Shown piece by piece: positions 21,304 to 34,121 of a stretch of 64,000 bases of DNA (its first letter is position 1; each line of letters opens with the position of its first letter). A program made the translations under genes and the position numbers. Origin of the DNA: Hirsutella rhossiliensis (Eukaryota; Ascomycota; Sordariomycetes; Hypocreales; Ophiocordycipitaceae); the NCBI RefSeq assembly GCF_020360975.1, contig NW_025408686.1, positions 682,001 to 746,000 on the forward strand. The letters are read 5' to 3'. The notes beneath the pieces are model-generated. The model did not search any database. It was given only the letters and a program-made list of their open reading frames with translations, and was not told where the DNA came from.

Positions 21304-23760
21304 ATGCTTCTCCAGCCCCCGCCAAACAATATGCCACTCTTTGAGACCTTTGACGATGCGTTTGACGAGCTCCAGCGGCATGCGCGCTGCCAAGGCTACG
21401 CCATAGTTAAGTTCAAGCCAAGCAACTACGAACATGGGCTCCCACGCCGTTACGACATCGTATGCGCATGCGGCGGCCGTGAATACAAGTCAGCCTCGTT
21501 AGGACTCCGGAAGACTGGCACTAGGCGGACTTCCTGCCCGTTTAGAGTCAAGGTTGTGCGCCTGAAGCTAGAGGAGGCCTCTGGCGAGTCTCTGTGATGT
21601 GCCCAAGGCACAACCATGAGGCCAATAGGCCGGCGCCTTCCCAGAATACCGGCGCCTTCATCCACATCAACTCCAGCAGGTTAAAGATTTATCTCGCGAT
21701 GCTGGCTTAACGGCGCGGCAGATCCTTCTTGCTCTTCGGGCTAAGAACCCGCGGCTACTTGCAACAGAGCAGGACATCGCGAATATCTGTGCCCGGCTTC
21801 GTCTCCGGAGCTTGGGGCACATACATCCACACAAGCGCTTATTGCCAGGCTCGACGAGGAAGGTGCCTTCCATAAAGAGCTACTTGACGATGAGGATCGC
21901 TTCTTCTACCAGATTGTGGGCCTTGCCCTGCCTTGCGGCTTTGGGCACAACATTCACACCTCATGATGGCCGACGTAACGAACAACACGAATAGATATGG
22001 CCTCAAGCTGCTAGAGATCAATGGAATCACTGCCTTGGGCTCTATCTTCCCTGTGGCTTTCTGTTTAATCCCTTCCGAAGACACGAACGCATTTACCTGG
22101 TGTTTTATACAGCTTCGCGAGTGGTTACAGTCAAAGGCAAGGCTAAGAGGCGAGGCTGACGGCAATGCCTTTATCCCACACGTTATCATCACGGACTATG
22201 ACGCTGCTGCGCGCGCTTTGTCGGCTACCTTCCCGGACTCGCAGCTACAGGTCTGTACGTGGCATATCATGAAGAACATCACTACAAACGCGAAGAAGCG
22301 CTGGCTTGGCGACTATGACGATGATGACCCATTTGACCCGCCGCAAGAGCCCCAAGACGATGAAGACCCCGGGCGCTCTGCAGCTACCGGAGCCACTGCC
22401 GGAAAAGAGGCCCTGTGCCTTCACAACAGCCTTCCGGTCCGTAGTGTATGCCCCGACCGAGGACGAGTTCAACAGCCGCTGGGGCATCGTCAAAGGCGCC
22501 TTCTCAGACCAGCACATTATTCTTAGGTATGTAGAAGAGATCTGGATGCCTGTACGAACACAATGGGCGCGCGCTTGGGTCTGCCGTTACCGCAACTGGG
22601 GCCACACAACGACCTCGCCTTGTGAATCCCTTCACTCAAGCTCTCGCACCTTCCTTCGCAACGGCCAGTCGAACCTGCTTGAATTATATCATGCCTTGCA
22701 ACTACAAGCCTCAACCTCACGAGAACACCATGATCGGACCGTTGAGCGCGAATCACGACGGACTCGCGACCCGTTCCGGCTACCATTATATGAGGATGCC
22801 GTCGAGAAGGCGTCATATCGGTCTCTCGAGCTTGTACAGAAACAGGCACTAGCCGCCTCGGCCGGCCTCCTCAAACCACAAGAGCGGCCACTTGGGGAAT
22901 GTGGGAATAGCTTCACTGCCCAATACGGGCTGCCCTGCAAGCATATTATCGCCTCGTACCTCCAGGTCCAAGGGGAGGGGACTAGCCGCAAAGTTATAGC
23001 TACAAGACCCTTGCCCTTGAACTTGTGGGACAGCCACTGGCTTCTACGGCAGGATCTTGCCGTCACAGACCCATACAGACGAATTCGCGATCCTCGAGTC
23101 ATTGCCCGGCGCCGCAGACCAGCCAGAGCCATAGCCTTTGCACCTGTGGCCACGACTGCAGCCGTTGCAACAGCCGCTGTAACTGCACCTGTGGCCTCGT
23201 CAGCAGCGGCAGCAGCAGCTACCCCACCAGCTTCGCAACAGTCACAGCCTCGCGGGCAACAGCAACAGCGGCAGCCAGTCTTGCAGACAGTGCTTTCGCG
23301 GCTTGAGGCTATTGGCAACTATCTTGGCATTGGGCCGGCTATAGCTTCGTGGTCGGTGTCAACACCACAAGCCGACATCGTGATCCGTCAAACGCCTACA
23401 CAACCGACCTCATACCAGCAGCCGCAGACTTTCCGGCGCTCAGAGTCTGCCACCCAACTTATGCGGCGGCTACCCTCCGCCTTCGAATATCACGAGCCGC
23501 CGCGGCCGCCGCGTCAAGGAGGTTCTCAACGGGGGCATCGCGAGCGCCCTCGTCTCTTTACCCTTGGGTCCTCGACCCCTCTTTCTAGCACCCTTACATC
23601 AGTGGAAGGAGGATTCATGCCGCTCCCGGCTTCGCAGATAAGTAACGCTACAGTTAGAGGAAAGGGGGAACGCTCGCCACGGCGGAAAAGAGGCCACGCA
23701 ATGCGGCAGCCGTATGAGCTTGTAATGCGGCTAGAAGATATGGAGGAAATGTGCGAATAG
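21304..23760 (+). pseudogene. MULE transposase with frameshifts (FAR1/SWIM type)
   Basis: Encodes the DDE transposase that would mobilise the element. The N-terminal frame 21304-21597 carries a FAR1-like DNA-binding start (CACGGREYKS...TSCPFRVK). The coding frame then shifts: a piece around 21600-21930 with ALIARLDEEGAFHKELLDDE, the core from about 21933 with the first Asp in MMADVTNNTNRYG and the second in ITDYDAAARAL, and a third frame from about 22410 to 23760 with the Glu in SPCESLHSS and a SWIM finger CGNSFTAQYGLPCKHII near 22900. The C terminus is a long Ala/Gln/Pro-rich tail. At least three frame changes and a stop at 21595 make it a pseudogene unless unseen introns fix some; one at about 21600-21660 is conceivable. 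Confidence 0.85.
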
Positions 23761-23871
23761 CTTCAAGTTCATAATGTTCAACGCAAGACTCTACAATCCG
23801 TGACTACCTTCTAATTGGTGTGTTGCACACACAAATGCATGTCTTGGCCGATTCGCGATGCTTCTACCTAA

Positions 23872-23927
23872 TACGGTAAGGTGCACAGGGAGACTAAAAA
23901 TCGGGCACAGGGAGCGGAAAGGGGGCC
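23872..23927 (-). repeat. Right TIR of the MULE
   Basis: Inverse copy of the left TIR, followed directly by TTCCACTCG, the second copy of the target duplication. Confidence 0.95.
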
Positions 23928-24271
23928 TTCCACTCGTGTGCATTCCGGCCACGGATTCAAGTCTGTACACGCTATGCCTCATACAGCGGGACCTGGATGG
24001 TCTGCTCGGTGCCGCATACCTTGCCAGCCTAGAACCACTTAGTGTTAAGCAACTAGCGACATCATTACGTCTTCTCGGCCAACTTTTCGAAACCAAGCCT
24101 AAAACACGAAAAAAGCATACGCCTAGAACCGTCGCGAATAGCGTATTACGCCCCCCTAAGTGCAGCCTCGTGCAGGTACTAGCGGGTGCGCAATATGCTA
24201 CCAAAGATTGCGAATTAGGCGAGGTTCTCCCCTATACGGGTGGAAAACTCTTCCCCGCCCTCGCTGACTAA

Positions 24272-27200
24272 GGGTAAGTGCCCCCCCGCCAACGGGACCT
24301 AGCCCGGACCCGACTTAGGACCCCGGCATAGACCTAAGGAGGGCCCCCTTAACTTTAACCCCTTAACCTAAGGGTCGAAATAAGCACCTTAGAGGCTAGG
24401 GCTTACTTAGAAGAAGCTTTAGAAGGCGTTAGCCTTCTAAGGACCTTAAAAGAAAGGCCTAGGACCTAAGACTAGGACTTAAAGGATATTAAGATAGAAG
24501 ATAATACCTAGCCTATATTAAAGACTAGCTGCTTTAGGCTTAGCCTAGCCCCGCCTTAGGCTAGCTACTTCTAGCTTAACTAGCCCTTAAAGTAAGTAAA
24601 GGGGTAAAAGAGAGCTGCCTTTAGTAGCTTTATTTATAAGGGAATATATATTATAGTACGATTAGTTAGGTAGTAGAGATAGCTAAAGGTACTACGCTAT
24701 ATATATTATATTCTCCTCGTTATAAGACTAAAGCTTACGAGAAGAGGGATTTCTCCTCTTTTATTAGAGTAGCGAGTAGTCTATAATAAGCGAGCGGGGT
24801 AGGTACGATTCCTTACTAATACCCTACTAATATATTAGTACTATATACCTAAGTGCTTTATTAGCCCGTACCTCTTAGTAGCGCTTTTATAACTATCTCC
24901 CCTCTTATATAGACGTCTTAGCTATATCTTTAATATATATTACTTTCGCTATACTATATATATTTAGTTAGGAAAAGAGGTAGTTTTAGGTATATATCGC
25001 GCGTATATAACGACTAGTATTATACTTAAGGGATAAACCTATCGAGGGGTTTATATTAGTAGATATAATAGGGCGTGGTCTAAGCAATAATATATATATT
25101 ATATTAGTAATAAGTTAGAGGTTATAGACTATAGACTATAACTAGGTAATTAAAATTAGAGATAGAATCGTAATATAGATCTATATTAAAAGCTAGAGAG
25201 CTATCTATCTAAAGGAGTAAAAGTAGGTAGCTATATATACCTATAGAGACTATTCTTAGATTACGGTCCTAGCTATAATCCCTTTTATAGCTTACTATAG
25301 CTTACTTATAAGCTATACTCCTAAGTAGTAATCTATCTATATAAGGCTTACTTAGCTTATATATACTCTAGGTAAGCTAAGCCTAAGTAACTTCTTATCC
25401 TAACTATTATTCCGAGCCGCCTTATTATATAAACGTAACCGGCTCTTTTATAGCCCGCTAACTATCGTCGTAATATAATATCTCCCCTCCTTTTAGTCTT
25501 ATCTATAAAACCTACTACTACCTTAGCCGCCGTATATAAATATACCCTTATCGCGTATATATATATTCCCTATTTCGTCCTTTCTATCCCTTAGGATATA
25601 CTACTAATAGTATATCTAGTCGCGTATCGAAGGATCGTTCTTATAAGACCCTTAAGCGTATTTATTTAGCTAAGTCTATTAATCGTTTTAGTTTCGACGT
25701 TATACTATATTCTTTCTATACGTTACGCGGCTTCTACTATAAAATACTAAAGAAATCTTTTAATTATACTAAATATATATAGCGGGGTCGTTCTTATAAT
25801 ACATCGGGCGTAGCGATTAGCTCTTATAGGTAACTTCGTTATCCTACTTATTATTTATAGTTAATATATTTCCTAGTATCCTAAATAAATCTAGAGTCCG
25901 ATCGACTAGATAAAAAAGAAGAAATTACTAAGGAGCGAATATTAAAAGCTTAAGCTAACCTTAATAAAGCCTTAGCTTATTTAGCGCGGCTTCGCCGTTA
26001 AAAGTACTAGCTAAAGATAAGGGGTACCGAGATAGTCTATTAAGGCCTTCGTTCCTTAGATAACCTTAAAGAGGCTAAGCGCTAAGAATCTAAAGCGGTA
26101 GTTAATATTTAGTTTATAAGTAGATTTAATATAATTAAATAAAATACTATTAGTTTATTAAGCGATTTTATAATACCTAAGGTAGATTTTACTAGTAAAA
26201 CTATTAAAGTAGAGAACTATAGTAGGTTAAGTACTTAAGTAGTTCCTAGGTATTTTCTTTTAGTTTATATCCCTTTTACTTAATAAGGTATTCTTATTAT
26301 TAATCTTATTTTCTTATATTTAGTATTTATTTTACTTTATATTCTTAATTATTATCGACTTTAATTTTTTCCTATAATTTAGCGTTTTATAGCGCTAGTT
26401 CTAATAATAAGATATAAAATACTAGGTATATCTATATTATTATTAGTAGCGAAAGTTTATAGTTAACTTTTAAAATAGTTTTCTTAACTTTAAACGGTCT
26501 AAGTTTCTTAAAATCTAACTTATTACTTAGTTATTTTATTTTAATATTTTATTATATAAGGTAGACTATATCTCCCTCTTAAAAGATTAGTTCTTATAAT
26601 CTTTTTAATTATAGTAAGTAGATATTTATTTACTAATAAATTAAAGTTTTTATTATATTTCTTTATATAATTTCTATAGCTAATCTACTTATAGTATCGC
26701 TTATTCTACTTATAGTCCTTATTAAGTAACCTTAAATACTTCTAGGTTATATCTATAATTAGCGTATACTAGTAAGAGCTTAGTTATTTTTATAACTAAG
26801 CTATTATAAGCTAGTTACGCTATTAGTAGCTATTTAACTTAATCGTTTTATTTATAGCTAATATAGTATTATAAATATTATTTAAGCGTTTAGTTAAGTT
26901 ATTTTATTTATCTATTTATTTATAGGTAATAAGCTATACTAAGCTTATATTTCGTCCTTAATTATACTATAAGAGCTTACTAAAACTTAGCTATAAGCGT
27001 ACTTTTTTTATTAAAGATAATCTCGTTTAATAGTCTATAATTACTAAGAATAGTTTATAGGAATATTTATACTAGCTCTTTTATATTACCTACTTCTTTA
27101 TATAGTAAGAAGTACTTATACTTTATTAGTTTATTAGTAATAATAAATATACTATTATACTTAATATTAGTTATAAGTTCTTTTAATAGTAGTAGTTTTA

Positions 27201-27766
27201 TAATATAATTAAAAGCTATTAAATCCTTTAGTTTCTTTAGTACTAGTAGCGGTTATAATTCTCTATATAGTTTATATCGTTTAGCTTTACTTTATATATA
27301 AAGTTTATATTCTTTAATAACTTATTATACTACTTCTTTAAACTATAAGAAGTTATATTATCGTTTAATCTATTTTATTATTCTTTAGATTCCTTAGTAT
27401 CTATATATTAAATATTCGTATATATCTTATATAACTTTATCTTATAATTCTAATAGTATCTAGATTTTATTTTTATATATTAAAACTTCTAAAGATTTTA
27501 TATTATATCCGTTTAATACTTTATATTCTTTTATTTATTTTAAGATCTTTTAATATATTAAGTCGTTAGGTTATACTTTAAATATTATATTTAGCTATTA
27601 TTACTAGTAGTTTTTATTTTTATTTATTTCTAAGAGCTATCCTTTTATTATAGGTGCTCTTATATTATAGTTACTTTATTAACTAAGGGTACTAGCTTAA
27701 CTATTTTCTATTCCTTTTTTATAGATTATTTTATAGTCGAATTCTAATAAGTATTCGGCCTATTAG
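24272..27766 (-). mobile_element. gypsy-2, piece 1: 3' part of a RIPped Ty3/gypsy element
   Basis: Very AT-rich and almost without CpA/TpG. Read on the minus strand, the sequence next to 27766 encodes the end of a Ty3/gypsy RNase H (A-E-Y-L-L-E-F-D-Y-K near 27760). It continues across the copia-B insertion at 34122, so pieces 1-4 are one element. Integrase should lie towards 26200-27600 but is too decayed to mark domains. 24272-25430 contains another protein-like plus-strand stretch (LEARAYLEEALEGVSLLRTL near 24390) that I cannot name. The outer LTR of this element was not identified, so the left boundary is approximate. Confidence 0.6.
25570..26140 (+). pseudogene. RIP-decayed ORF antisense to gypsy-2, coiled-coil protein
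   Basis: In one plus-strand frame, with only RIP-type stops, a Ser/Arg-rich start and a RRGRS-like basic stretch (about 25770) are followed by a Glu/Leu/Arg-rich heptad-like region (LDKKEEITKERILKA near 25900, ARLRR near 25985, GLRSLDNLKEAKR near 26050). This suggests a coiled coil. It lies 3' of pol and antisense to it, the same position as the antisense ORF in gypsy-1. No biochemical role is known to me. Confidence 0.5.
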
Positions 27767-28251
27767 TCTCGCGTAGAGAGATATAAGAAATATATAAAAA
27801 TATACGAAGGTAAAATTAAAGGTAAGGGGTTAGATAGGTAAGGCAGAGAGATTTAATTCTTATAGGAGTAGTAATAAAGGTAGGGGAGTAATTATTATAT
27901 TACCTTTATTATCCTTCTTTCCTTTATCTAACGCCCTTTTTTATACCTATCTAGTATCTTAATTAATAAAGAAGATCCTACTTAAAGAAGTTACTAATAT
28001 CTTTTTAACTACTAAGCTTTTTATTAGTTTTTCCCCTCTTTTCTAGCCGTTACCGGTATATCCGTCTTATCTCTTACTACCTTTATAGGAAACTATTGCT
28101 ACTTCTACTTCCCCTTATACCCCTACCCTCCTTTCTATACCTCTTTTTAGCTCCTTCTTCCTACTTCTATACTAAGTGTTTTTAGCTTCCTTAGTCCCTC
28201 CTACTAAGGGATATCTCTAAGAACTACGAAATTAAGACACGCTTCGCGATA
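27767..28251 (-). repeat. 3' LTR of copia-B
   Basis: 485 bp; on the plus strand it starts TCTCGCGTAGAG and ends CTTCGCGATA, the inverse of the family termini TGTCGCGAAG...CTTCGCGAGA. Confidence 0.9.
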
Positions 28252-31200
28252 TACCCCCTTAGCTATAGCCTGCCCCTTAAAGGCATAGCTAATACGGCTT
28301 TAGGCTAGTAAGTATATAAAGGAGGTTCTTAGCTTTATACTTCTCCCTTTACTCGAGGAAAGCAAGGGCCCTTTTAGGTCCCTAGGCTCTTTTAGACCTA
28401 CTTAAGAAATAGGGGCCTAAAGAGGGGAAAGTCCTATAAGAAAGGGGGCCTTCTTAGAAGGGAAAAACCTAATTAAATAGGGGTCCCTCTAAAAGGAAAC
28501 ACCTCGTCTTTTTCTTTAGCTATAGACGTTACCTTCTTATACGTGCTATTAGCTCTTCTTATAGACTCTTAAGGCGGGCTTCTAAAGATAGCTTTTCTTA
28601 AACGTCTTCTAGCCTAATTTACTATAAAAAGATAGCTAGCGTTTACTTTAGTAGGGGCTTTATAAGACCGTTAGCTTTTATCGATACTATTAGAACCTAA
28701 TAAACGGAAATAAGTCCCCTTTAAACTTCTTAGCGTAACTAATACTAATAGATATTAATATACTATAGCTAGGTCGATAGCTTACTATTTTCCTCTATAA
28801 GAATTTATATAGTCTATATATTATTATATTCTATAGTTAATAGGGTCGGAATTTATAGTTATAGAGATATTAATAGCTAGCTAAGGAAAATCGCTTCTTT
28901 TAATGCTTTTAAAAGAGCTAGTAGCTTTACCTCTATACTCGAGGTTATAATAATGGCTTACTTTAAAGCTCTCTAAATAATAGTTCCTTTAAAAAGGGAT
29001 ATAATATACCCCTATAAGCTCTTTCTATCTAAGGAATTATCTATAAAGGACGAATCGCTTAAATAAAGGAAGATTTAGGTAGCTTATTTCCTTCCCTACC
29101 CTCCTAAGCGTAGACTATATAATCTCGTTAAATAGAGATAAAGGATAGCTCGGTCTACTACTTCTTAGTGCCTAGGGCTAGGATTCTAGTTATACCTAGC
29201 TAGCTAGGAGACCGTAAAAGAGATATCCGGTCTAATAGAAATAGCTAAAAAAGGTAAGGAACCTACCTTTTATTAATATTAGGATTTCTCTTACTCCCTA
29301 GCTTAAAAAGATAGATTAAGTAAAAGCCCTTTGTTTAATATAAGTATAAAGGGAAGCTTCTTATTAAGGGAATTAAGGAGGAATTTTTAAGCGACCTTAT
29401 TGATATAAGCGTCCTAGGTAAGCTAGATAGTCCGTTAGGACCTATTTTAAAGGATTTATATCCTTAGGAACTACTTTAGCTCCCTTAGCCTAGTTATCTT
29501 ATACCTTTATTATAGGCCTTATATAGCCTCCTTAGTAGTAGCTTCTTCCTCTTTTAGGTAGGCTTAGATAATATTATCGACGTAGAAGAAGACTATAATT
29601 TTACCCTTTTATATTATATATAGTTCCTAAGGGACTTTCTTAAAGCCTAGGGCTTTAAGGGAACCTATTAAATACTATTACTAAAGAAGGGGTAATCTTC
29701 ATAGTCCGTATAAAGCTTTCTTAAGCTATAGAGCCTTTCCTAGCTATTAGAAACTAAGAGGAAGTCGTATATAAATAACTTCTTCTTCCTTAACTAAGTA
29801 GTTAATAAAAGCGTTAACTATATCTATTTAATCGAGTTCGAGGTCGAATTCTACTACTATAGCTATAAGGGTCTAAAAAGACATCCCTACTAAGGTAGTT
29901 ACCTTAGTAGGAAGATCCCCTTTTTCTTACTAGTTCCTATAAATAACTAGCTAAGCTTTATACTTTTAAAGGAAGCCGTATTTATTAGTCTTATAGATAA
30001 AGACCTACTTATAGCTAAGGACCTATTTTCCTCTTACTTTTTCCTTAAGGACCTCTTTAAAAGACCCTATCTCCTTATATAAGGCTAGGTAGTCTTTCTA
30101 GGCCTAGAAAAACTAGTCTTTAAAAGGGTGTTTTTCTAGCTACTTTTAGTTTACTAGTAGGTCTAGGAGGTCTCTTTTATATACCTGCCTTACTAATAGT
30201 AGCTTAAAACGCCGGCCTAGTATAAACACTCTATAGGAACCGTCTTTTATTAGCGTTAGGTAGAAGTTAGAAAAACGATTAAAATAAGGGAAATATTAGT
30301 CTTTTTTAGTAACTATATCGGGCCCTATACCTTCCTTTACTTCTCGAAGTAGGGATAAAAAGGCAGCTAGGTAATCCTTTAAGAGAGGTGCCTTTCCTAC
30401 CCCCTAAGGGGTCGAGATAGAAAGACTAATAAAGAAAGCTACTTTTAGATCTTCTTCTTATTCTATAAGAGGAGGCGTAGGAAGGAAGGTAGGCGTATTT
30501 TAGCTCTACTGCTTTCCTATAGTCTCCTTCTTTGTTTAGATTATCTAATCTAATAGCTTCCTCTTCCTTTTCTTCCTTAAAGTTAGCGTTATCCTTAACT
30601 ACTTCGACGTTAGTTTCTTCTTCTATTTCCTTATCTAGGGCCTCTTCTTATAACTATTAAGAAGGGGGGATTTAAATATTTTAAATTAGCTAACGTTATA
30701 AGAGTAAGAGGGGCTATTAATCCCTCTTTCTATTAAAGAATCTAGATTCGTCGAAAATTATATCCTTAGTCGAAATAACCTTTTATAGAAGAGGAATCTA
30801 AATCTAAAAGATATTTATAGAATTATAACTAATAAGGTAACTAATAAAGGCTCTAAGATTAAGCTTTCTTTCCTTCTTCCTTTTTAGCTATATATCGGTA
30901 GTTATAGCGTATACCTTATAGCCGTAGGTATAAAGGTAGGCTAGCGAGGCCCTCTTTTTTATAAAGAGCTCGAGTAGTAATTTCTAATCTATTCCTTAGG
31001 TCTTAATAAGGGTCTCTAGGTCCCTATAGTCCCTTAGGCCCCTAGGGTCCCTTAAGGTCCGGTTCTAAAGGTAATAGGCGGTCTTAACGACTTCCCTTTA
31101 AAGGTTATATAAAAGCCTTATAGTAAGTCTTATTATATAAGCCCTTTCTATTATAATACCCCTTAATCTTTCTACCCCTCTATTCTAGGCCTAGGTATTC

Positions 31201-33631
31201 GGTGCTAATAGGAGGTATAAAATGCCCCTTTTTTAAAGATATTTAAAGATATCCTTTATAAATAGCTCTCTATTAAACTATAGCTTCTTTACCTTATAGC
31301 TAAAGTAGGATTTTATTTAGTTAATAAAGTCCTAGAAGGTAAACTAGTTATACTTACTTAGGTAGGTCTATAAGAAATAAGGGAAAACTATCCTTAAAAA
31401 AGCATCTATAAAAAACATTACTCTAATAAAGCTTTCCTAGTCCTTAGAGATATCGGTCTAGTCGACCTAAATTTCCTTATATAGCTAGTCCGGCTATATA
31501 AGGGTCCGTCTAGAAATTCGTCTCTTAGTCTTTCCTTAGCTATAGTATTTATATTCGATAGTCTTTAGGCCCCCTATTCGTACGCCCTATTATAGGCCTA
31601 GCTTATATAAAGCTAAGGGGCCCAGGTAACTAAGTTATACGTGCTAAAGAAGACCGTCTCTTTAGGCTGCTAGAAGAGGGTCCTTTATAGTAGACCTATT
31701 CCTCTTAGTAGGGAAAGCTAACTTCTTAAGTAGTTCCTTCCTATAAATAGGTTAGAATTCGAGAATAAATTAACCGACCTTTTTCTCGATATGCCTAATA
31801 GTCTAATTCTTCTAGACTAGCCTCGTAGGCTTAGACGTTATATCCTAGAAGATTCCTTCCTTTTAAAAAAGGCGGAAGGAAATTAAGCTTATTAAAAATC
31901 AAGGGCAAAAAGCTACCCTTTTTTATCGAAGAAATTATATAGACCTATTAGGTAATTTTATCGTAAAATTCACCCTTCTATATCCCTCTATCTATATAGT
32001 TAATTCCCCGGCAATAATATATTCCTTTTATACCCTCTTAAAGGACTAAAATCGTAAGAGTATATTATAGATATTAAGGGAAGTACTAAAGTTAAGGATA
32101 GCTGATTTTTATAGGGGATAGTTAGAGGGTCTTAACGGTTAGTCTTACTAATCTATAGGGAAGATAAATACTAGATTTACTATACTAACGATTTTCCCTT
32201 AAATTTACGGCTTAAATAAGGGCAGCGTTATTATTAGTTACTATTTCTTAGTAACTTAAATCTTATCTATCTTTTTCTATAACGAGGGGTCCTCCTTAAA
32301 AGACTATTATACTATTTCTTATAGCCTCTTTAAAGGGTTAATTCCTTTAGGTCGGTTTTCCTTAAAGACCTACTAGTAGTCTTCTAGCCGATAGGGCTTT
32401 TTATATACTTAGTAGGTCGGTCGATTCCTCCTTATTTATTTCTTCGAGGAATCCTTATCCTAGTCTAGAAGGTCTGCTTTAAAAACCCTTTCTTTTTACC
32501 CCTTATTACTAATTTTAATAAAGAGGTTCGATTTTAATTAGTTCCCTGATTTTTCGACTAACGGACTAATAGGTCTATTAAGGGACTAGTAGGGCCGGTT
32601 TAACTAATAGGGCCGGGGCCGGACCCGGAATAAAATATATAGCTAGGGCTAGGGCAGCAGCTATAGTTAACGATAGCGTTAAGGCTCTCGAAGGAGGAGG
32701 AGCTAAAGGAGTAATAGTAGTAGTAGTAGTAGCGGGAGCTATAGTAATAAGGGCTATAGGTCGAACCGTCTAAGTCGAGTACTAGCTATAAAAGAATAAG
32801 ACTACTTACTATTATACTTTAGTAGCCTCTTTATTTAGTTCCTAGCTAGCTTCTTAAAAGATAGTTAAGTAACCGTTACTAATAGGCTTTATTAATAGAG
32901 ATATATCCTATAGCTACTAGCTAGAAAGAGCTTTTATAAGGAAGTATTAGTTAGCTTCCTTAAGGATTTCTTCTTACTTAGCTAGCTATAAAGAAGCTAG
33001 TAGGTTCCTAGCTAAAAAGGCTCCTAGGTATACTATATAGGTCTTCTTAATACGGTTAGTTATATAGCCCCTTAAGGGAGCTATTAAGGTCTCGAGCTTT
33101 AAAAGCTACTACTTAGGAGTCTCTTCCTCTTAAAGAGAGATTAGCTTTATAGTACTAACGGATTCCGTTATCGCTATACGTATAGTAGTTAGTAGCCTCG
33201 TCTTATAGAGGTACTACTTTCGGTAACTCTTATAGTCGCCTAAGGTAGTAGAAAAAGCTCTTTACTATATAGCGGTTAGCTCGGAAAAGAGGGTAGCTCC
33301 CTTTATAAAGTCTATTACCCTAAGATAAAGAGGGGGCTTAGGAGGGTCCTACTTATTAAAGAAGATTAAATTATAGATAGTCCTATTTATATAAGCCTAT
33401 AGCTCCTTTACCTACTTATCTTAATCTTAGGGCTTTACTAGAATCGTCTTATAGACTATAGGGATAGTAAAGGAGTTAGTTTTCGTTATTATTATAGGGA
33501 AGGGTAAAAGAGTTAAGTAAAAATTAGCTTTTTTAATAAGAGGGGTAAAAGGAAGCTATAAGGGATATAAGAAAGGTGCCTTTTATAGTAGCCGGAAAGT
33601 ATAAAAATACTATTCGTCCTTAGCTTATAAC

Positions 33632-34116
33632 TCTTACGTAGAGAGATATAAGACGTATATAAAAATATATAAAGGTAAAATTAAAGGTAAGGGGTTAGAT
33701 AGGTAAGGCAGAGAGATTTAATTCTTATAAGGGTAGTAATTATAGTAAGGGATTAATTATTATATTGCTTTAATTATCCTTCTTTCCTTTATCTAACGCC
33801 CTTTTTTATACCTATCTAGCACTTTAATTAATAAAGAAGATCTTACTTAAAGAAGCTATTAATATCCTTTTAACTACCGAGCTTTTTACTAGTTTTTTCC
33901 CTCTTTTCTAGCTATTACTAGTATATCCGTTTTATCTTTTACTACCTTTATAAGAAGCTATCGCTTCTTTTACTTCCCCTTATACCCCTACCCTCCTTTC
34001 TATACCTCTTTTTAGCTCCTTCTTTCTTTTTCTATACTAAGTGTTTTTAGCTTCCTTAGTCCCTCTTACTAAGGGATATCTCTAAGAACTACGAAATTAA
34101 GCTACGCTTCGTAATA
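33632..34116 (-). repeat. 5' LTR of copia-B
   Basis: 485 bp; starts TCTTACGTAGAG and ends CTTCGTAATA on the plus strand. Differences from the partner LTR are mostly C/T and G/A, as expected from RIP. Confidence 0.9.
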
Positions 34117-34121
34117 ATTAG

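Larger units (their letters stand above)
21042..23927 (+). mobile_element. Mutator-like (MULE) DNA transposon, 2886 bp
   Basis: A complete element by structure. Terminal inverted repeats of 56 bp (21042-21097 and 23872-23927) are identical by eye, beginning GGCCCCCTTTCCGCTCC. They are flanked by a 9-bp direct duplication TTCCACTCG (21033-21041 and 23928-23936), the target-site length typical of MULEs. The interior carries a FAR1/MULE transposase frame with a SWIM zinc finger. Known fungal relatives include Hop of Fusarium; the affiliation is inferred from domain content. There is no strong RIP, so the copy is fairly young, although its transposase is broken. Confidence 0.95.
20984..24271 (+). 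pseudogene. ORF interrupted by the MULE insertion
   Basis: Removing the MULE and one target duplication joins a frame from 20984 (after TAA at 20981) through 21041 to 23937-24271, open for about 130 codons and ending in TAA. It reads naturally across the junction (VPLVCIPATDSSLYTLC) and contains LDGLLGAAYLASLEPLSVKQL. I recognise no family. It directly abuts the RIPped block, so it may be the unmutated edge of a repeat rather than a host gene. Confidence 0.35.
27767..34116 (-). mobile_element. copia-B: full-length RIPped Ty1/copia element, minus strand
   Basis: 6350 bp with two 485-bp LTRs (27767-28251 and 33632-34116) and a 5-bp target duplication ATTAG at 27762-27766 and 34117-34121. It is inserted in gypsy-2 between RNase H and the rest of pol. 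The interior is the inverse of copia-A and copia-C: gag at about 32100-33600, pol at about 28500-32050. Stops are everywhere owing to RIP, so it is inactive. The 5' LTR is followed on the minus strand by GTTATAAGC, the family primer-binding region. Confidence 0.9.

Noticed and set aside
22689..23318. 209-codon minus-strand ORF inside the transposase region
   Set aside because: It is the shadow of the Ala/Gln-rich transposase tail, where GC-rich codons leave the opposite strand open.
23858..24271. Whole ORF 23858-24271 as one gene
   Set aside because: Its first 23 codons are the MULE right TIR and adjacent element sequence; only the part after 23927 belongs to the target.
27767..34116. CRISPR-like or satellite array in the AT-rich blocks
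   Set aside because: The repetition comes from loss of CpA/TpG by RIP (monotonous TA-rich words), not from regularly spaced repeats.
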